64,000 bases of DNA from positions 62,001 to 126,000 of the IMG/VR virus record IMGVR_UViG_3300031521_000014; one strand, 5' to 3'. This document shows positions 1 through 8,246 of this stretch, one piece after another. Positions within the stretch are counted from its first letter, which is position 1. Every line of letters starts with the position of its first letter. Below the pieces are notes generated by a model, which did not search any database, was not told where the DNA came from, and saw only the letters and a program-made list of their open reading frames with translations. The stretch comes from a virus. Both the position numbers and the translations under genes were made by a program.

Positions 1-1
1 C

Positions 2-1591
2 GAGCACCCTTTTACAAAACAGATTAGGATTAATGAGTATTGTATCCACTCAAATGTTTTGCCTAAGCACAATATTTATTTGTGTCAGGCTAACCGTATG
101 TGTAATTCGTCAAAAGAAATTGCTAAAACGTTGGCTGAATCTTTAGCTGAAAGAAAACAACCTAAAAAAGAAGGAGAGAAAAGTATGGAAAATACCGCTA
201 ACCCTACTTCAGGAAATGTGCTGAATCATGAGACTGAAAAAGTTTCTATAATTAGGGATGACGTTAAAAGGCGCGTTGAAAACAATGTTATTCCACTGCT
301 AAAAAACTTGGACGGTGATGCCGAAAGTGTTGCTGATACACTAAGTGATGTTTTAACACTGATGCGTGAAATTGCTGAAAGCGGAAAAGAAAGCTGTGCA
401 TCTTATAAGGTAGCAGTAGCTCAGATTAGGATTCTAAATTTATTAAAGGAAGCCAGTCATACTGATATGTTTAGGATTATAGATATGGCTATTGCTATTA
501 ATGTTGTTGATGGCGAAAATAAACAGCTATTTCGATATGCCACCACCGTACAATGTGTAAACCTACCGCGAATAAGTCGTGCCAGTTCAAAACGTTTACA
601 GCATCTTGTGTTATTTCCTAAAAACTACATCATTGATATGCCAAATATCGGTGTTGCGAAGTTTGCGTTAAATTTGTTTACTGAAACACAGCAAACTACC
701 TCAGATGGATCTACTGGATTTATGCCGACAGCGGATAAAAACGGGTTTGTTTCTACTGGCTATCCCGATATGCCACCAGTATATGGTAATCCTGGTTTTA
801 ATTTTGGAGGTTTTTATAATATTGGTAAGCAGTATCCTGATTATAAAGCTGAAGATAAACAGGTATTCGATCGATTTAAATGTGCTAATACGTCTGGCGG
901 TAAGATGTATGATATTCTAGAAGCAAAGCGTATGGAATTATTCGTACAGATGGAAAAATCATTAAGGGGCACTTCTGATAACTTTCGAAATTTAGCTGCT
1001 AATTACGATACTCTAGTTTCTAAGGTCGATACGCTACAAAAACGTATAGATGTTTTAGAAAATGGTACTGCTGTTAAGAAGAGTTCTAAAAAAGAGACTG
1101 CTGAATTGTTAAAGTATTATGATAGTATTGCTATGCACGTCGGAAATATCCTGACGAGATATGGTTTAGACTATATTAGTAAACAAAATTCAGTAAGGCA
1201 ACAAGGTGATAAAGATTTTGGTACGACCATACCCGATATTTTCTGTAATCTTAACCTAGAGAATATTGGTAGAGATGGCACTATGATGAAATTAGAGTTT
1301 GGCGATGATTATAGTACTAACACTCGTGAGTTCATGAGTCTAGTATTTTATAAAGCTGGACATCGTGTTGTAGAGTACTCTTATACAAATGGTAATATCT
1401 GCGTAGATGCTGTTTTAAATTTGGTACGATATCTAAAACACTATTATGGTGGTCTTATTGCAGAAGCGTACAGCGTTTTTAATACTGTTACCGTGAACAG
1501 GCCATTCATAACTACTGAAAAAGTGTTGGATGATGTGAATTTAAAATTTTATATTCCTGTGACTTTTATAGGAACAGGGGTTAGATTTTAA
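2..1591 (+). CDS. Unrecognised protein, 5'-truncated by the window edge
   Basis: The frame is open from base 2, so the gene begins left of the window; 529 residues are visible. Visible residues 315-360 are charged and heptad-like, a likely coiled coil. The C-terminal 150 residues look globular with beta-rich stretches ending in PVTFIGTGVRF. A good RBS (AAGGAG) precedes an internal ATG at 185, which could be a second start, although the codons before it also look coding. A hairpin follows the stop at once. No family is recognised. Confidence 0.75.
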   Translation, partial: EHPFTKQIRINEYCIHSNVLPKHNIYLCQANRMCNSSKEIAKTLAESLAERKQPKKEGEKSMENTANPTSGNVLNHETEKVSIIRDDVKRRVENNVIPLLKNLDGDAESVADTLSDVLTLMREIAESGKESCASYKVAVAQIRILNLLKEASHTDMFRIIDMAIAINVVDGENKQLFRYATTVQCVNLPRISRASSKRLQHLVLFPKNYIIDMPNIGVAKFALNLFTETQQTTSDGSTGFMPTADKNGFVSTGYPDMPPVYGNPGFNFGGFYNIGKQYPDYKAEDKQVFDRFKCANTSGGKMYDILEAKRMELFVQMEKSLRGTSDNFRNLAANYDTLVSKVDTLQKRIDVLENGTAVKKSSKKETAELLKYYDSIAMHVGNILTRYGLDYISKQNSVRQQGDKDFGTTIPDIFCNLNLENIGRDGTMMKLEFGDDYSTNTREFMSLVFYKAGHRVVEYSYTNGNICVDAVLNLVRYLKHYYGGLIAEAYSVFNTVTVNRPFITTEKVLDDVNLKFYIPVTFIGTGVRF

Positions 1592-1597
1592 AATAGT

Positions 1598-1628
1598 ACT
1601 AACACAGACCTATTAGGTCTGTGTTAGT
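1598..1628 (+). terminator. Hairpin terminator after the first gene
   Basis: A 15-bp perfect stem (ACTAACACAGACCTA and its complement) has a one-base loop and begins six bases after the stop codon. No long T-run follows, only TCTAGTTTCGTTT. It lies just before a promoter-like box. Confidence 0.7.
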
Positions 1629-1640
1629 ATCTAGTTTCGT

Positions 1641-1725
1641 TTAAGAACATATTATTTAATTAATAACGAACAAGTACGTTAGTAATTGTGAGTTAAACTA
1701 ATAACCTATAACTAGTTTACTAGTT
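1641..1725 (+). repeat. 85-bp repeat copy A (promoter box plus hairpin leader)
   Basis: This segment matches 29688-29772 at 82 of 85 positions by hand alignment. It begins with the ACATATTATT promoter-like box and ends in the palindrome AACTAGTTTACTAGTT. Outside the 85 bases the two loci diverge. Both copies lie in the untranslated leader of the next gene, so it is probably a duplicated promoter and structured leader. Confidence 0.85.
1647..1656 (+). promoter_or_regulatory. Phage promoter-like box ACATATTATT
   Basis: One of eight intergenic plus-strand copies of A[C/T]ATATTATT. It sits about 110 bases before the next gene, inside the 85-bp repeat. Probably read by a phage-encoded RNA polymerase (inference). 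Confidence 0.55.
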
Positions 1726-1758
1726 AAGTTACATTTATAAAATTCAAGGAGATGTCTC

Positions 1759-1794
1759 ATGTATAAGAAGCTAACATGCAAAAGAAACATATAA
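1759..1794 (+). other. 11-codon upstream ORF holding the good RBS
   Basis: The strong AAGGAG at 1746-1751 is seven bases from the ATG at 1759, which opens an 11-codon frame (MYKKLTCKRNI) ending at TAA 1792-1794. This overlaps the start of the 154-residue gene in another frame, whose own ATG at 1776 lacks a clear RBS. It could couple translation, act as a leader peptide, or mark a frameshifted N-terminus. Confidence 0.4.
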
Positions 1795-2240
1795 GAGGTA
1801 CCACTATAAATAACATACTAATTGATAACACAATTAATATAAGCTATAGGCCTTACGATGTTTTGATGGCTAAGAAAGTAGAAAAACTACCAACAGAATA
1901 TGTCGATAAAATACTAAACACCTATAACCAACTTTATGGTATAGGCGATCTTGAAAAAGTATTTTATTATAAACTAAGAAAAATGAAAGTTATCCATAAG
2001 GTAAGCTCTTCAGCTTTTCTTCCTGCTATGCTATTAGACCTTAATTCTCCTAACGACATAATGGTCTATATCATGGTTTTATTAAATTACTACGATACTG
2101 AAAAACGACCAGCGTCAGTGTATGGTATTCTTAAGAATCTATTTCCTAACGGGTACTACTCACAAGTAACTAACCAGACTATCGTTGACACTATACGCCA
2201 CACAGGCTATGCTAGATATGGTAAGATTTTTTTAATTTAA
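1776..2240 (+). CDS. Hypothetical protein, 154 aa
   Basis: An uninterrupted 154-residue frame, basic at the N-terminus and helical in the middle (YVDKILNTYNQLYGIGDLEKVF). ATG 1776 is the first start in frame but has no RBS of its own; the preceding mini-ORF has it. It is the first gene after the 85-bp repeat leader and is followed 11 bases later by the terminase-like paralogue with a good RBS. No family is recognised. Confidence 0.7.
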   Translation: MQKKHIRGTTINNILIDNTINISYRPYDVLMAKKVEKLPTEYVDKILNTYNQLYGIGDLEKVFYYKLRKMKVIHKVSSSAFLPAMLLDLNSPNDIMVYIMVLLNYYDTEKRPASVYGILKNLFPNGYYSQVTNQTIVDTIRHTGYARYGKIFLI

Positions 2241-2251
2241 AGGATAATCCT

Positions 2252-3058
2252 ATGTTTACAAAATACGGTACTAATGTTACAGATTTCTTAAAGACGGCTA
2301 AAACCTTAAATGTCAATACTGACTTCATACACAAAATAGCTAATTGTGATATAGAGGGTATTCCTCATTATGATGATGAGTTCTCTGCAGAAATTGTTTC
2401 AGAATGTTCTGAGAATCCATGGTACTATTTTAGAGAAGTAAATAACTTTAATGTACCAACCTGTGAAGATGTTTTACATCTCGCACTTTTGATTAAGGGC
2501 TACGATACTCTTAGGTTAGGCAGAAGAGGTGTATTGAATACAAGTATACCAGCTTATATTCATTATGTGCTAAAATACACAGACATCATTAACAATATTG
2601 CTTTCGTAACTAACAATATGGATTTTGTTAAGAAACCGTTAGAGGTATTTCAAAATTTACAAGAAGCAGATATTCAAAATCATGTAACGATGTTAGAATG
2701 CCCTGGTTATGTTAGTAATGAATATACTGGTAGATGCTGCAGAATAGGACAACTTGACTGGTTATTGGTAGGGGCTAAATACAGTATCGGTGTTGCCGAT
2801 CTAACATTAGCTAATCCATTCACAGTTGCTACTATGCTTGAGAATCTTATATCAGCTGTTAAAACTTCTGATGATAAAACACAATTTTCTAAAAGAGTTG
2901 TGCTCTATAAGGATATTGATCCGACAGAACACGATCTCTGCCTTAGTCAAGCATTAGATTCACTAGGTGGGTATTATGACAACATGGTTTTTGAACGTCA
3001 TGATCTTTATAAGTTGTTAGAAAAAGAACCTACTGAAAAAATGCTATGCATTATTTAA
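2252..3058 (+). CDS. Terminase-like paralogue with degenerate Walker motifs
   Basis: This 268-residue protein aligns by eye to the ATPase half of the large terminase encoded divergently at 5791-6542. CSENPWYYFREV (about residues 53-64) matches terminase CSENPWYFFREV. LGRRGVLNTS falls where the terminase has Walker A QPRQTGKSVS, and QLDWLLVG falls where it has Walker B QVDEIAYI. A shared (Y/V)ADxT segment follows. Both the P-loop lysine and the acidic Walker B pair are gone, and there is no nuclease half, so it should not hydrolyse ATP as terminases do. A regulatory or structural role beside the motor is possible. Homology is clear at the CSENPW block and weaker elsewhere. Confidence 0.7.
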   Translation: MFTKYGTNVTDFLKTAKTLNVNTDFIHKIANCDIEGIPHYDDEFSAEIVSECSENPWYYFREVNNFNVPTCEDVLHLALLIKGYDTLRLGRRGVLNTSIPAYIHYVLKYTDIINNIAFVTNNMDFVKKPLEVFQNLQEADIQNHVTMLECPGYVSNEYTGRCCRIGQLDWLLVGAKYSIGVADLTLANPFTVATMLENLISAVKTSDDKTQFSKRVVLYKDIDPTEHDLCLSQALDSLGGYYDNMVFERHDLYKLLEKEPTEKMLCII

Positions 3059-3093
3059 GTACTTATGAATTAAAATAAACAAAAGGTTAAAAA

Positions 3094-3483
3094 ATGAAGT
3101 TAGAATTAAAAGTTATGGGGGAGATTATAACATATGACTTGAAAACTCCCGAGGAAGCATGGGCGTGTCTTACCGGTATCGGTAAGACTGTAAAAGAACA
3201 TCTTGGTAGATTCGCTATTGGTGAGTATACTTTAGGTAAAGTGTTTTTAAGGTTAGATATGAAGACACAGCACTATAACGGTGCTACGGAAAATGACAAG
3301 ATTGCCGTTTGTAGCATCGAAGCTTTTAATATTACTTATAAAACCAGTGAAGAATCAAAACCTTCTACGAAACGTTTTAGGGTAGGCGAAGTACAAACAC
3401 TTGAATCTGTCATGGGTGCTTTCAAAGTTGCAGATCAATTTGCGAAAGATATTGATCGTAGTTTTAAACTACTTGTAGAGTAA
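3094..3483 (+). CDS. Hypothetical protein, 129 aa
   Basis: A complete 129-residue frame with an RBS-like AAAAGG before ATG 3094. It mixes beta-strand-like and helical segments, has no membrane segment, and ends in an amphipathic helix (DQFAKDIDRSFKLLVE). It is co-directional with the terminase-like paralogue and the next gene. Family not recognised. Confidence 0.75.
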   Translation: MKLELKVMGEIITYDLKTPEEAWACLTGIGKTVKEHLGRFAIGEYTLGKVFLRLDMKTQHYNGATENDKIAVCSIEAFNITYKTSEESKPSTKRFRVGEVQTLESVMGAFKVADQFAKDIDRSFKLLVE

Positions 3484-3497
3484 AAAAGGATAATACG

Positions 3498-3905
3498 ATG
3501 GCCACTAAAAAAGTTACTGATGGCCTGATGCAGCTAATTAATGAATTAGAATCCAAAACACATCAGAAAAGTAAAACAGTAGGCGCGCTCATACTACCAT
3601 CCGATACTAAGGTTTTAACAACAAGTGAGATAAAATCTATCGCTGAGCTAAAACCTGACAATGGCAATAAACCTAAGGTTCATTCTGAAATGGGGGCTAT
3701 TGAAAAAATGGCCTTCGAGCAGTTTAGAAAAAACATGGAGGATATAGACGAGAAACAAAAGAGAGATACTTTTGTTCTTGAATATGTCTCAAAACAATAT
3801 GTCTACCTTGATAGTGCGATTGATCTAGAGATTTACATAAAGAAACAAGTTGCAAATGGCATTGAAGTCTATAACGCAATTAGAAAAGAATTAGATGCTA
3901 ATTAG
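3498..3905 (+). CDS. Hypothetical protein, 135 aa
   Basis: A complete frame with RBS AAAAAGGATAAT before ATG 3498. The protein is highly charged and mostly helical and begins with a basic segment (MATKKVTDG). It is the last gene of the leftmost plus-strand group and ends just before a strong hairpin shared with the convergent terminase gene. Its position beside the terminase would suit a packaging accessory role, but nothing in the sequence shows this. Confidence 0.75.
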   Translation: MATKKVTDGLMQLINELESKTHQKSKTVGALILPSDTKVLTTSEIKSIAELKPDNGNKPKVHSEMGAIEKMAFEQFRKNMEDIDEKQKRDTFVLEYVSKQYVYLDSAIDLEIYIKKQVANGIEVYNAIRKELDAN

Positions 3906-3912
3906 AAAGTAA

Positions 3913-3946
3913 TAACAGAAGAGTAGCAACCGCTACTCTTCTGTTA
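3913..3946 (+). terminator. Intrinsic terminator between convergent genes
   Basis: A 15-bp perfect stem TAACAGAAGAGTAGC/GCTACTCTTCTGTTA with loop AACC, followed on the plus strand by a T-run at 3952-3960. It separates the plus-strand gene ending at 3905 from the terminase ending at 3977. Confidence 0.85.
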
Positions 3947-3961
3947 CCTTATTTTTTTTTA

Positions 3962-3976
3962 TTCTGTTCACCGAAC
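3962..3976 (-). repeat. Stop-codon-adjacent element GTTCGGTGAACAG, copy 1
   Basis: Read on the minus strand, GTTCGGTGAACAGAA starts directly after the terminase TAA. The same 13-mer follows the stop codons of two other genes (37620 plus, 37976 minus) in the same orientation relative to each gene. It looks like a conserved 3'-UTR element. Confidence 0.6.
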
Positions 3977-5357
3977 TTAAGCAGCTCTACGTTTATCTAA
4001 TTCTATTTTTTCTAATAGAGTATCAATATTAAGAGTATCTAAAGAAGATGGGTCTAATATGTTATAAAGATACTGTATCTTATTTTTAGATTTAGCTACT
4101 AAACCAAGATGCTTAATAAGTTTCATTTCACTAGCAAGTCTTTCTATCTCTGTACGAATACGTATTTGATCTTCACGTTTACGTACTGCATCCATACCGC
4201 CAGCTTCTTCTACTTGGGTAGCTTTAACTGTTGTTAAGGTATTATTAGGATTTAAACCATAGAATGATTTGTTAGAAGCCTCTGTCAAGAACCAGTATGG
4301 TAATAACCAAGCAACAACCATATCATCATGGCTATCAGAAGCATGGTCTATTCTACCATTTTTAGATCGTAACCCTATAATCTGATTAATCAATCCGTTA
4401 TCTCTTACAGTGTTACCTGTGTACTTAGTAGACGCCATAAAGGCTGCACCATAAAGTTTATCCCTTGCTTGTCTACCTGCCCCAGATGTTGCAAATCCAA
4501 ACATGCTTCGATATTTGACATAGACGTTACTTTCTCTACGTAGCATACTAACATTAACAACTTCATTAAGATACTGTTTATTTACCATGCAGTCATTAAC
4601 AACCCAGTTAAAGATACGTTTAAACGGATCAATAGTGTGCATTGGTAATATACGTAGTAAGTTATCAATGATCATAACACCACTAGATCTTCTTTCAGGA
4701 ACTAGTATAGTATTATTGTATTTTATTAACAAGTCACCTATAAACTCTGAGAATACGATAAGGTTAGTTTCATTATAGATACCTGTTGCGATAGTCTCAC
4801 CTGATGATGCGTCTCTTATGATCATAGCAATATCATCTTTATTAACAGCATCAGAAGTATCTAGACCTACTATAAGTTTACGTGTTGGTAATCCAGCTTT
4901 AACTTCTTGTTCAGAAACATACCAGTTAGTGATATAACCACTTTTAGATAGTTCGGTATACTCAACTTTAGATTGTGATTTTTGAATATCCTCAATAACC
5001 TCTTTTGATAAAGGTGAAACATCTGAACCTTTAGCCCATAGGTTAAGGAAGTCTGCTCCGGCATTCTCACCTTTTGACATAGCCTCACTAATTTTCTCTT
5101 TTAACCACGCATCGGTATAACCTAATTGTCTATGGTTATATTCTAATAGTACTCTTAGTTCACCTGTAGGGCTATTTTTACATATAACAGATTTAAGAGC
5201 TTCAAGATCTTCAACATCAAAAAGTAACTCAGACCATCGCATACTTTTAAGGTATAATTCTTCATAAGCAAACTTACCAGAATCAGTACTAATATACCCG
5301 GGGGTTGTTGTAAAAATATTGCCATAAGGAGCGTTAGCTGCTTTAGCAGAGTCTCTA
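3977..5357 (-). CDS. Terminase large subunit, exon 2 (nuclease half)
   Basis: Exon 2 of the DNA-packaging motor. It opens with ARDSAKAANAPYGNIFTTTPG, the terminase coupling (motif III) region. It then has the RNase H-fold nuclease with LIVGLDTSDA (first metal Asp), an internal VPERRSSG segment (second acidic residue) and HASDSHDDMVVAWLLPYW (C-terminal metal-binding Asp pair). Joined to exon 1 at the in-frame choice used here, the protein is 710 residues, normal for phage large terminases. The ATG at 5242 is only an internal methionine: the frame stays open upstream to the splice site. Splice position is uncertain by several bases because GGCGGC occurs at both junctions. Confidence 0.85.
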
Positions 5358-5790
5358 GCCGCCTTGAATATTCAATGGGTTCGTTAGACCACATCCGCAC
5401 CTCTATGTGCAGCTCACACTTTCATGTGACGATCAGGCTATCTCATCCTGAAAGGGCTTTCGCCGAATAGATCATATCTTTATCTTATATTTACTTAAGA
5501 TAAACTTCGTTTCGATTTAAGGGATTTCATACCCGCCCACTTGGGCCCTACACCAATAACTGGTTGATCGTTGAGCACATCCCGTATATCACTTATGATA
5601 CTTAGGGGCTTCGCTGCGTTGGTCGCCCAATCCTATTAAGTTTTTACTGTCCCGTTATGAATCATTACTCTAACGGTGTTATAGTATCTTTCGATCTATA
5701 AGTAGTATTAATAGGCTCTAAGGGGTTCTCCGCAATTAGAAGTTTTTGCTATATAGTGTCACCACTATATGGGGCACAGGCGGTTTTTAG
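5358..5790 (-). ncRNA. Group I self-splicing intron in the terminase gene, no ORF
   Basis: Stops occur in the terminase frame on both sides of a segment of about 430 nt, while the flanks encode contiguous terminase domains. On the minus strand the segment has group I core features: P2 hairpin ATATAGTG/CACTATAT (5770-5751), AATTGCGG (5737-5730), a CGCAGCGAAGCCCCTAAG block (P4-P6 type, about 5618-5601) followed by a P6a hairpin, a 7-bp P7 ACGATCA (5571-5565) with TGATCGT (5435-5429), and a GAAA-capped P9 hairpin (5428-5415). The order and the Tetrahymena-like P4-P6 block support group I. A U-before/G-last boundary pair (intron 5788-5362) would give A-S-A-R at the junction; the pair used here gives A-A-R. 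No homing endonuclease lies inside. Confidence 0.85.
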
Positions 5791-6542
5791 GCCGCCATTT
5801 TACCCTGGGCTGGAAGCATAGCTGGGATGGTTATGTCGGCATAATTAATATAAGCAATCTCATCTACTTGGTTCGTTGGGAATGTCATACCACGTCCAAC
5901 ATTATAAGCTGATTTAGGATTGTTCTGCGCCACTGATGTTATGTATTGTGTATTATTAGAATTAACCGTTATCTTCTCAGTGTTATTCGTATCTGTTTTA
6001 GATCTCAACTGTAGCATAGCTGGGAGCTCACTCATGATGTCTTTGATACGTTTAACGTTGTTGACTCGCAGAGTATCATCTTTGGTCAGCAAGTTGATGC
6101 TAGAGCGTACAGACCCTACTGAAAGTAACCACACCATAAGAATATCTGTTGATACTGATTTACCAGTTTGTCGAGGTTGTATTAGTAATGTAGTCACATG
6201 ATTAAAATATAACCAGTATAATGAAATGTTACCACGATTAGCTCTTAACACAACACCTTTTTCAACACCTTGTGCTGGAACTCTAACTACTTCTCTAAAG
6301 AAGTACCAAGGATTCTCAGAACACTCATCTACTATAAGAATAATCTCTTCAACTGAAAGATCATCTGAATGGGGGTCAACCCCTTGAAGAGCTGGATTAT
6401 GTAATGCTAAACAAAAGGCACAGTTCTTTATACCCATCTTGTGCATTTTGACAGCATACATTTTAAAAGAGTCATTAGTTGTCTTTAAGTCGGCTATGGC
6501 TCCAGGATGTTTATTAACCCAGTCGTTTAAATATAATATCAT
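5791..6542 (-). CDS. Terminase large subunit, exon 1 (ATPase half)
   Basis: N-terminal ATPase half of the packaging motor. It shows Walker A LIQPRQTGKSVS, an adenine/motif-like block CSENPWYFFREV upstream of it, and Walker B QVDEIAYINYADI near the end of the exon. ATG 6542 is chosen because GGGAGG lies at the right distance; the frame could open earlier at GTG 6560. The exon reads into a TAA just after GCGGC where the intron begins. It is divergent from the SbcD-like gene across an 86-base AT-rich gap. Confidence 0.88.
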
Positions 6543-6628
6543 TATTAATCCTCCCGACACTATATTTTTTTATATAAGTCATATAATTTTTTAATAGACG
6601 TATTTTGCCTGAGTGTAAGGAGAAAGAC

Positions 6629-7759
6629 ATGGCTAAAGAACTGTTTAATTATATAGCGATTGGCGACATACATTTTGGTCACACTAATACAACAACAGAA
6701 CATATTATAGAAAGTTTTAACCAATGGTTTAAAACCTATATGAGCACAATACTAAAAACAAATGCTATCTTTTTAGAAGGAGATGTGTTTGATAAGCTAT
6801 TAGGCAATAGTAGTACTGATTATATACTTGCTATGGAATGGCTATATAACTTAGCCATATTTTGTTCTAAACATAAAATAAAGTTAAGAATATTAAGAGG
6901 TACTTTATCTCATGATTGGAATCAACTTAGACTAGTAGAAAAGACATTTTTAAAACTTAAAACTGAACTTGATTTTAAATATATTCAAACTTTACATATA
7001 GAGCATATGTCTGATTTTAATATTGATGTACTGTATGTTCCTGATGAGTATAAACATGACGCATCTGATACTTTTAAAGATGTTCAAGCCTTGCTGGTTG
7101 AAAAAGGTTTAACCAGTGTTGATATTGCTATTATGCATGGTAACTTTAGTTATCAGTTACCTATTAAGACTGTCACTGCTCATGATGAAAATAGCTATCT
7201 TAACATTGTTAAGTATTATATTACTATTAATCATATTCATACTTCTAGTATTTTCGATAGAATCATAGCACCAGGTAGTTTTGATAGATTAGCTCATGGT
7301 GAAGAAGAAGATAAAGGTTGTGTTCACATTACATTATTTAAAGACGGTAGTAAACGTTTTAGTTTTTTAAAAAATACCTTAAGTAAAATCTATAAAACAA
7401 TTAACTGTTTTGATCTTTCACTCGATGATATCTTTAGTAAGATAGATAAGGGAGTTAGAAAGTTACCTTTGAATTCTTTTATAAGGCTTAAGATAAATTC
7501 AGATACAAGACTTAGTAAGAACGTAGAAGACTTTACTAAAAAGTATGAGTTTTATACTTTTAAAATTGAATCTGAAAAAGATAAGGGCTTAACGAATGGT
7601 AGTAATATTACTGATATAGAAATACCGTTAGAAAGTTTTCATATTACCCCTGAGAATATAGAAGAATTACTACTAGAGGAGTTACGTAAACAAACATTAT
7701 CAGAAATTGAACTTGATACGGCAATAGAGGAGTTAAGGCGAGCTATTGAAAAACTTTAA
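6629..7759 (+). CDS. SbcD/Mre11-like metallophosphoesterase (recombination nuclease)
   Basis: The 376-residue protein has the calcineurin-like phosphoesterase motifs in order: IGDIHFGH (residues 11-18), LEGDVFDK (about 49-56), an RGTLSHDW segment where Mre11/SbcD have GNH, IMHGNFS, and INHIHTSS with the metal-binding HxH. It matches the SbcD/gp47 nuclease subunit in size and motif order, which works with an SbcC/gp46 ATPase in end processing; no SbcC partner is in this window. ATG 6629 has AAGGAG at good spacing. Confidence 0.8.
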   Translation: MAKELFNYIAIGDIHFGHTNTTTEHIIESFNQWFKTYMSTILKTNAIFLEGDVFDKLLGNSSTDYILAMEWLYNLAIFCSKHKIKLRILRGTLSHDWNQLRLVEKTFLKLKTELDFKYIQTLHIEHMSDFNIDVLYVPDEYKHDASDTFKDVQALLVEKGLTSVDIAIMHGNFSYQLPIKTVTAHDENSYLNIVKYYITINHIHTSSIFDRIIAPGSFDRLAHGEEEDKGCVHITLFKDGSKRFSFLKNTLSKIYKTINCFDLSLDDIFSKIDKGVRKLPLNSFIRLKINSDTRLSKNVEDFTKKYEFYTFKIESEKDKGLTNGSNITDIEIPLESFHITPENIEELLLEELRKQTLSEIELDTAIEELRRAIEKL

Positions 7760-7761
7760 CA

Positions 7762-7771
7762 ATATATTATT
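7762..7771 (+). promoter_or_regulatory. Phage promoter-like box ATATATTATT
   Basis: Intergenic copy of the recurring A[C/T]ATATTATT box, right after the SbcD-like stop and 35 bases before the membrane-protein cluster. Confidence 0.5.
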
Positions 7772-7796
7772 AATGTAGTAACTAAAGGAGAATCCT

Positions 7797-8021
7797 ATGA
7801 TAAACAAATACGAGAAATTGGCGGAGGCCATAGTTAAATTTAAACCTGAGAAGATTACGACCTTTAAACCTGTTTATTGGTGTATAGTTCTATTTTGGTT
7901 TATAGCTATAATTGTTTTTGTTTTTATACCTTATATATGTATTATAAGTTATGAAAATATTGAGATGACAACACGTAGTAAAAAAGAAGATTCTGACGAG
8001 TATGAGAATCATGTTTGCTAG
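7797..8021 (+). CDS. Small single-pass membrane protein, 74 aa
   Basis: Residues 27-51 form a strong hydrophobic membrane segment, flanked by a basic N-terminal 24 residues and an acidic, charged C-terminal tail (KKEDSDEYENHVC). The basic N-terminus suggests the tail is exported, by the positive-inside rule. RBS AAAGGAG precedes ATG 7797. It is the first of three consecutive small membrane proteins. A lysis role such as holin or spanin is possible, but no specific family motif is seen. Confidence 0.75.
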   Translation: MINKYEKLAEAIVKFKPEKITTFKPVYWCIVLFWFIAIIVFVFIPYICIISYENIEMTTRSKKEDSDEYENHVC

Positions 8022-8054
8022 TAATAAAATATGTTTACAAGGGAACAACCTATT

Positions 8055-8246
8055 ATGAACGATATAGACACTAGTAGCGCAGCTATTGATGCTGTTGGTT
8101 TAGATATGCTAACGACAGTGTTGGGATTAACTCTTCTTCTTATTTTTGTTGTGTCTGGATATGCTGTGCACCATATACCTATTGGTAAAAAAGATATTGA
8201 AAAGCTCAGAGCTATTAAAAAGATATTCGGAAAGCATGATGTATAG
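8055..8246 (+). CDS. Small single-pass membrane protein, 63 aa
   Basis: The N-terminal 17 residues are acidic and are followed by one membrane segment (MLTTVLGLTLLLIFVVSGYAV) and a short basic cytoplasmic-type tail, so the N-terminus is probably outside. ATG 8055 is chosen for the AAGGGA upstream; an earlier in-frame ATG at 8031 has no RBS. The stop overlaps the next gene's start region. Family unknown. Confidence 0.6.
   Translation: MNDIDTSSAAIDAVGLDMLTTVLGLTLLLIFVVSGYAVHHIPIGKKDIEKLRAIKKIFGKHDV

Noticed and set aside
59-1591. TTG 59 as the true start of the first gene
   Set aside because: The frame is open to base 2 with coding-like content and there is no RBS before the TTG; the gene most likely starts outside the window.
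5155-5400. 81-aa minus ORF spanning the intron 3' end
   Set aside because: Out of frame with the terminase exon and without RBS; the terminase frame reads through here with conserved motifs.
5401-5460. Group II intron domain V in the terminase intron
   Set aside because: A GAAA-capped hairpin is present, but the AGC triad and pairing GUUC side are missing, while P4-P7 of group I are all found.
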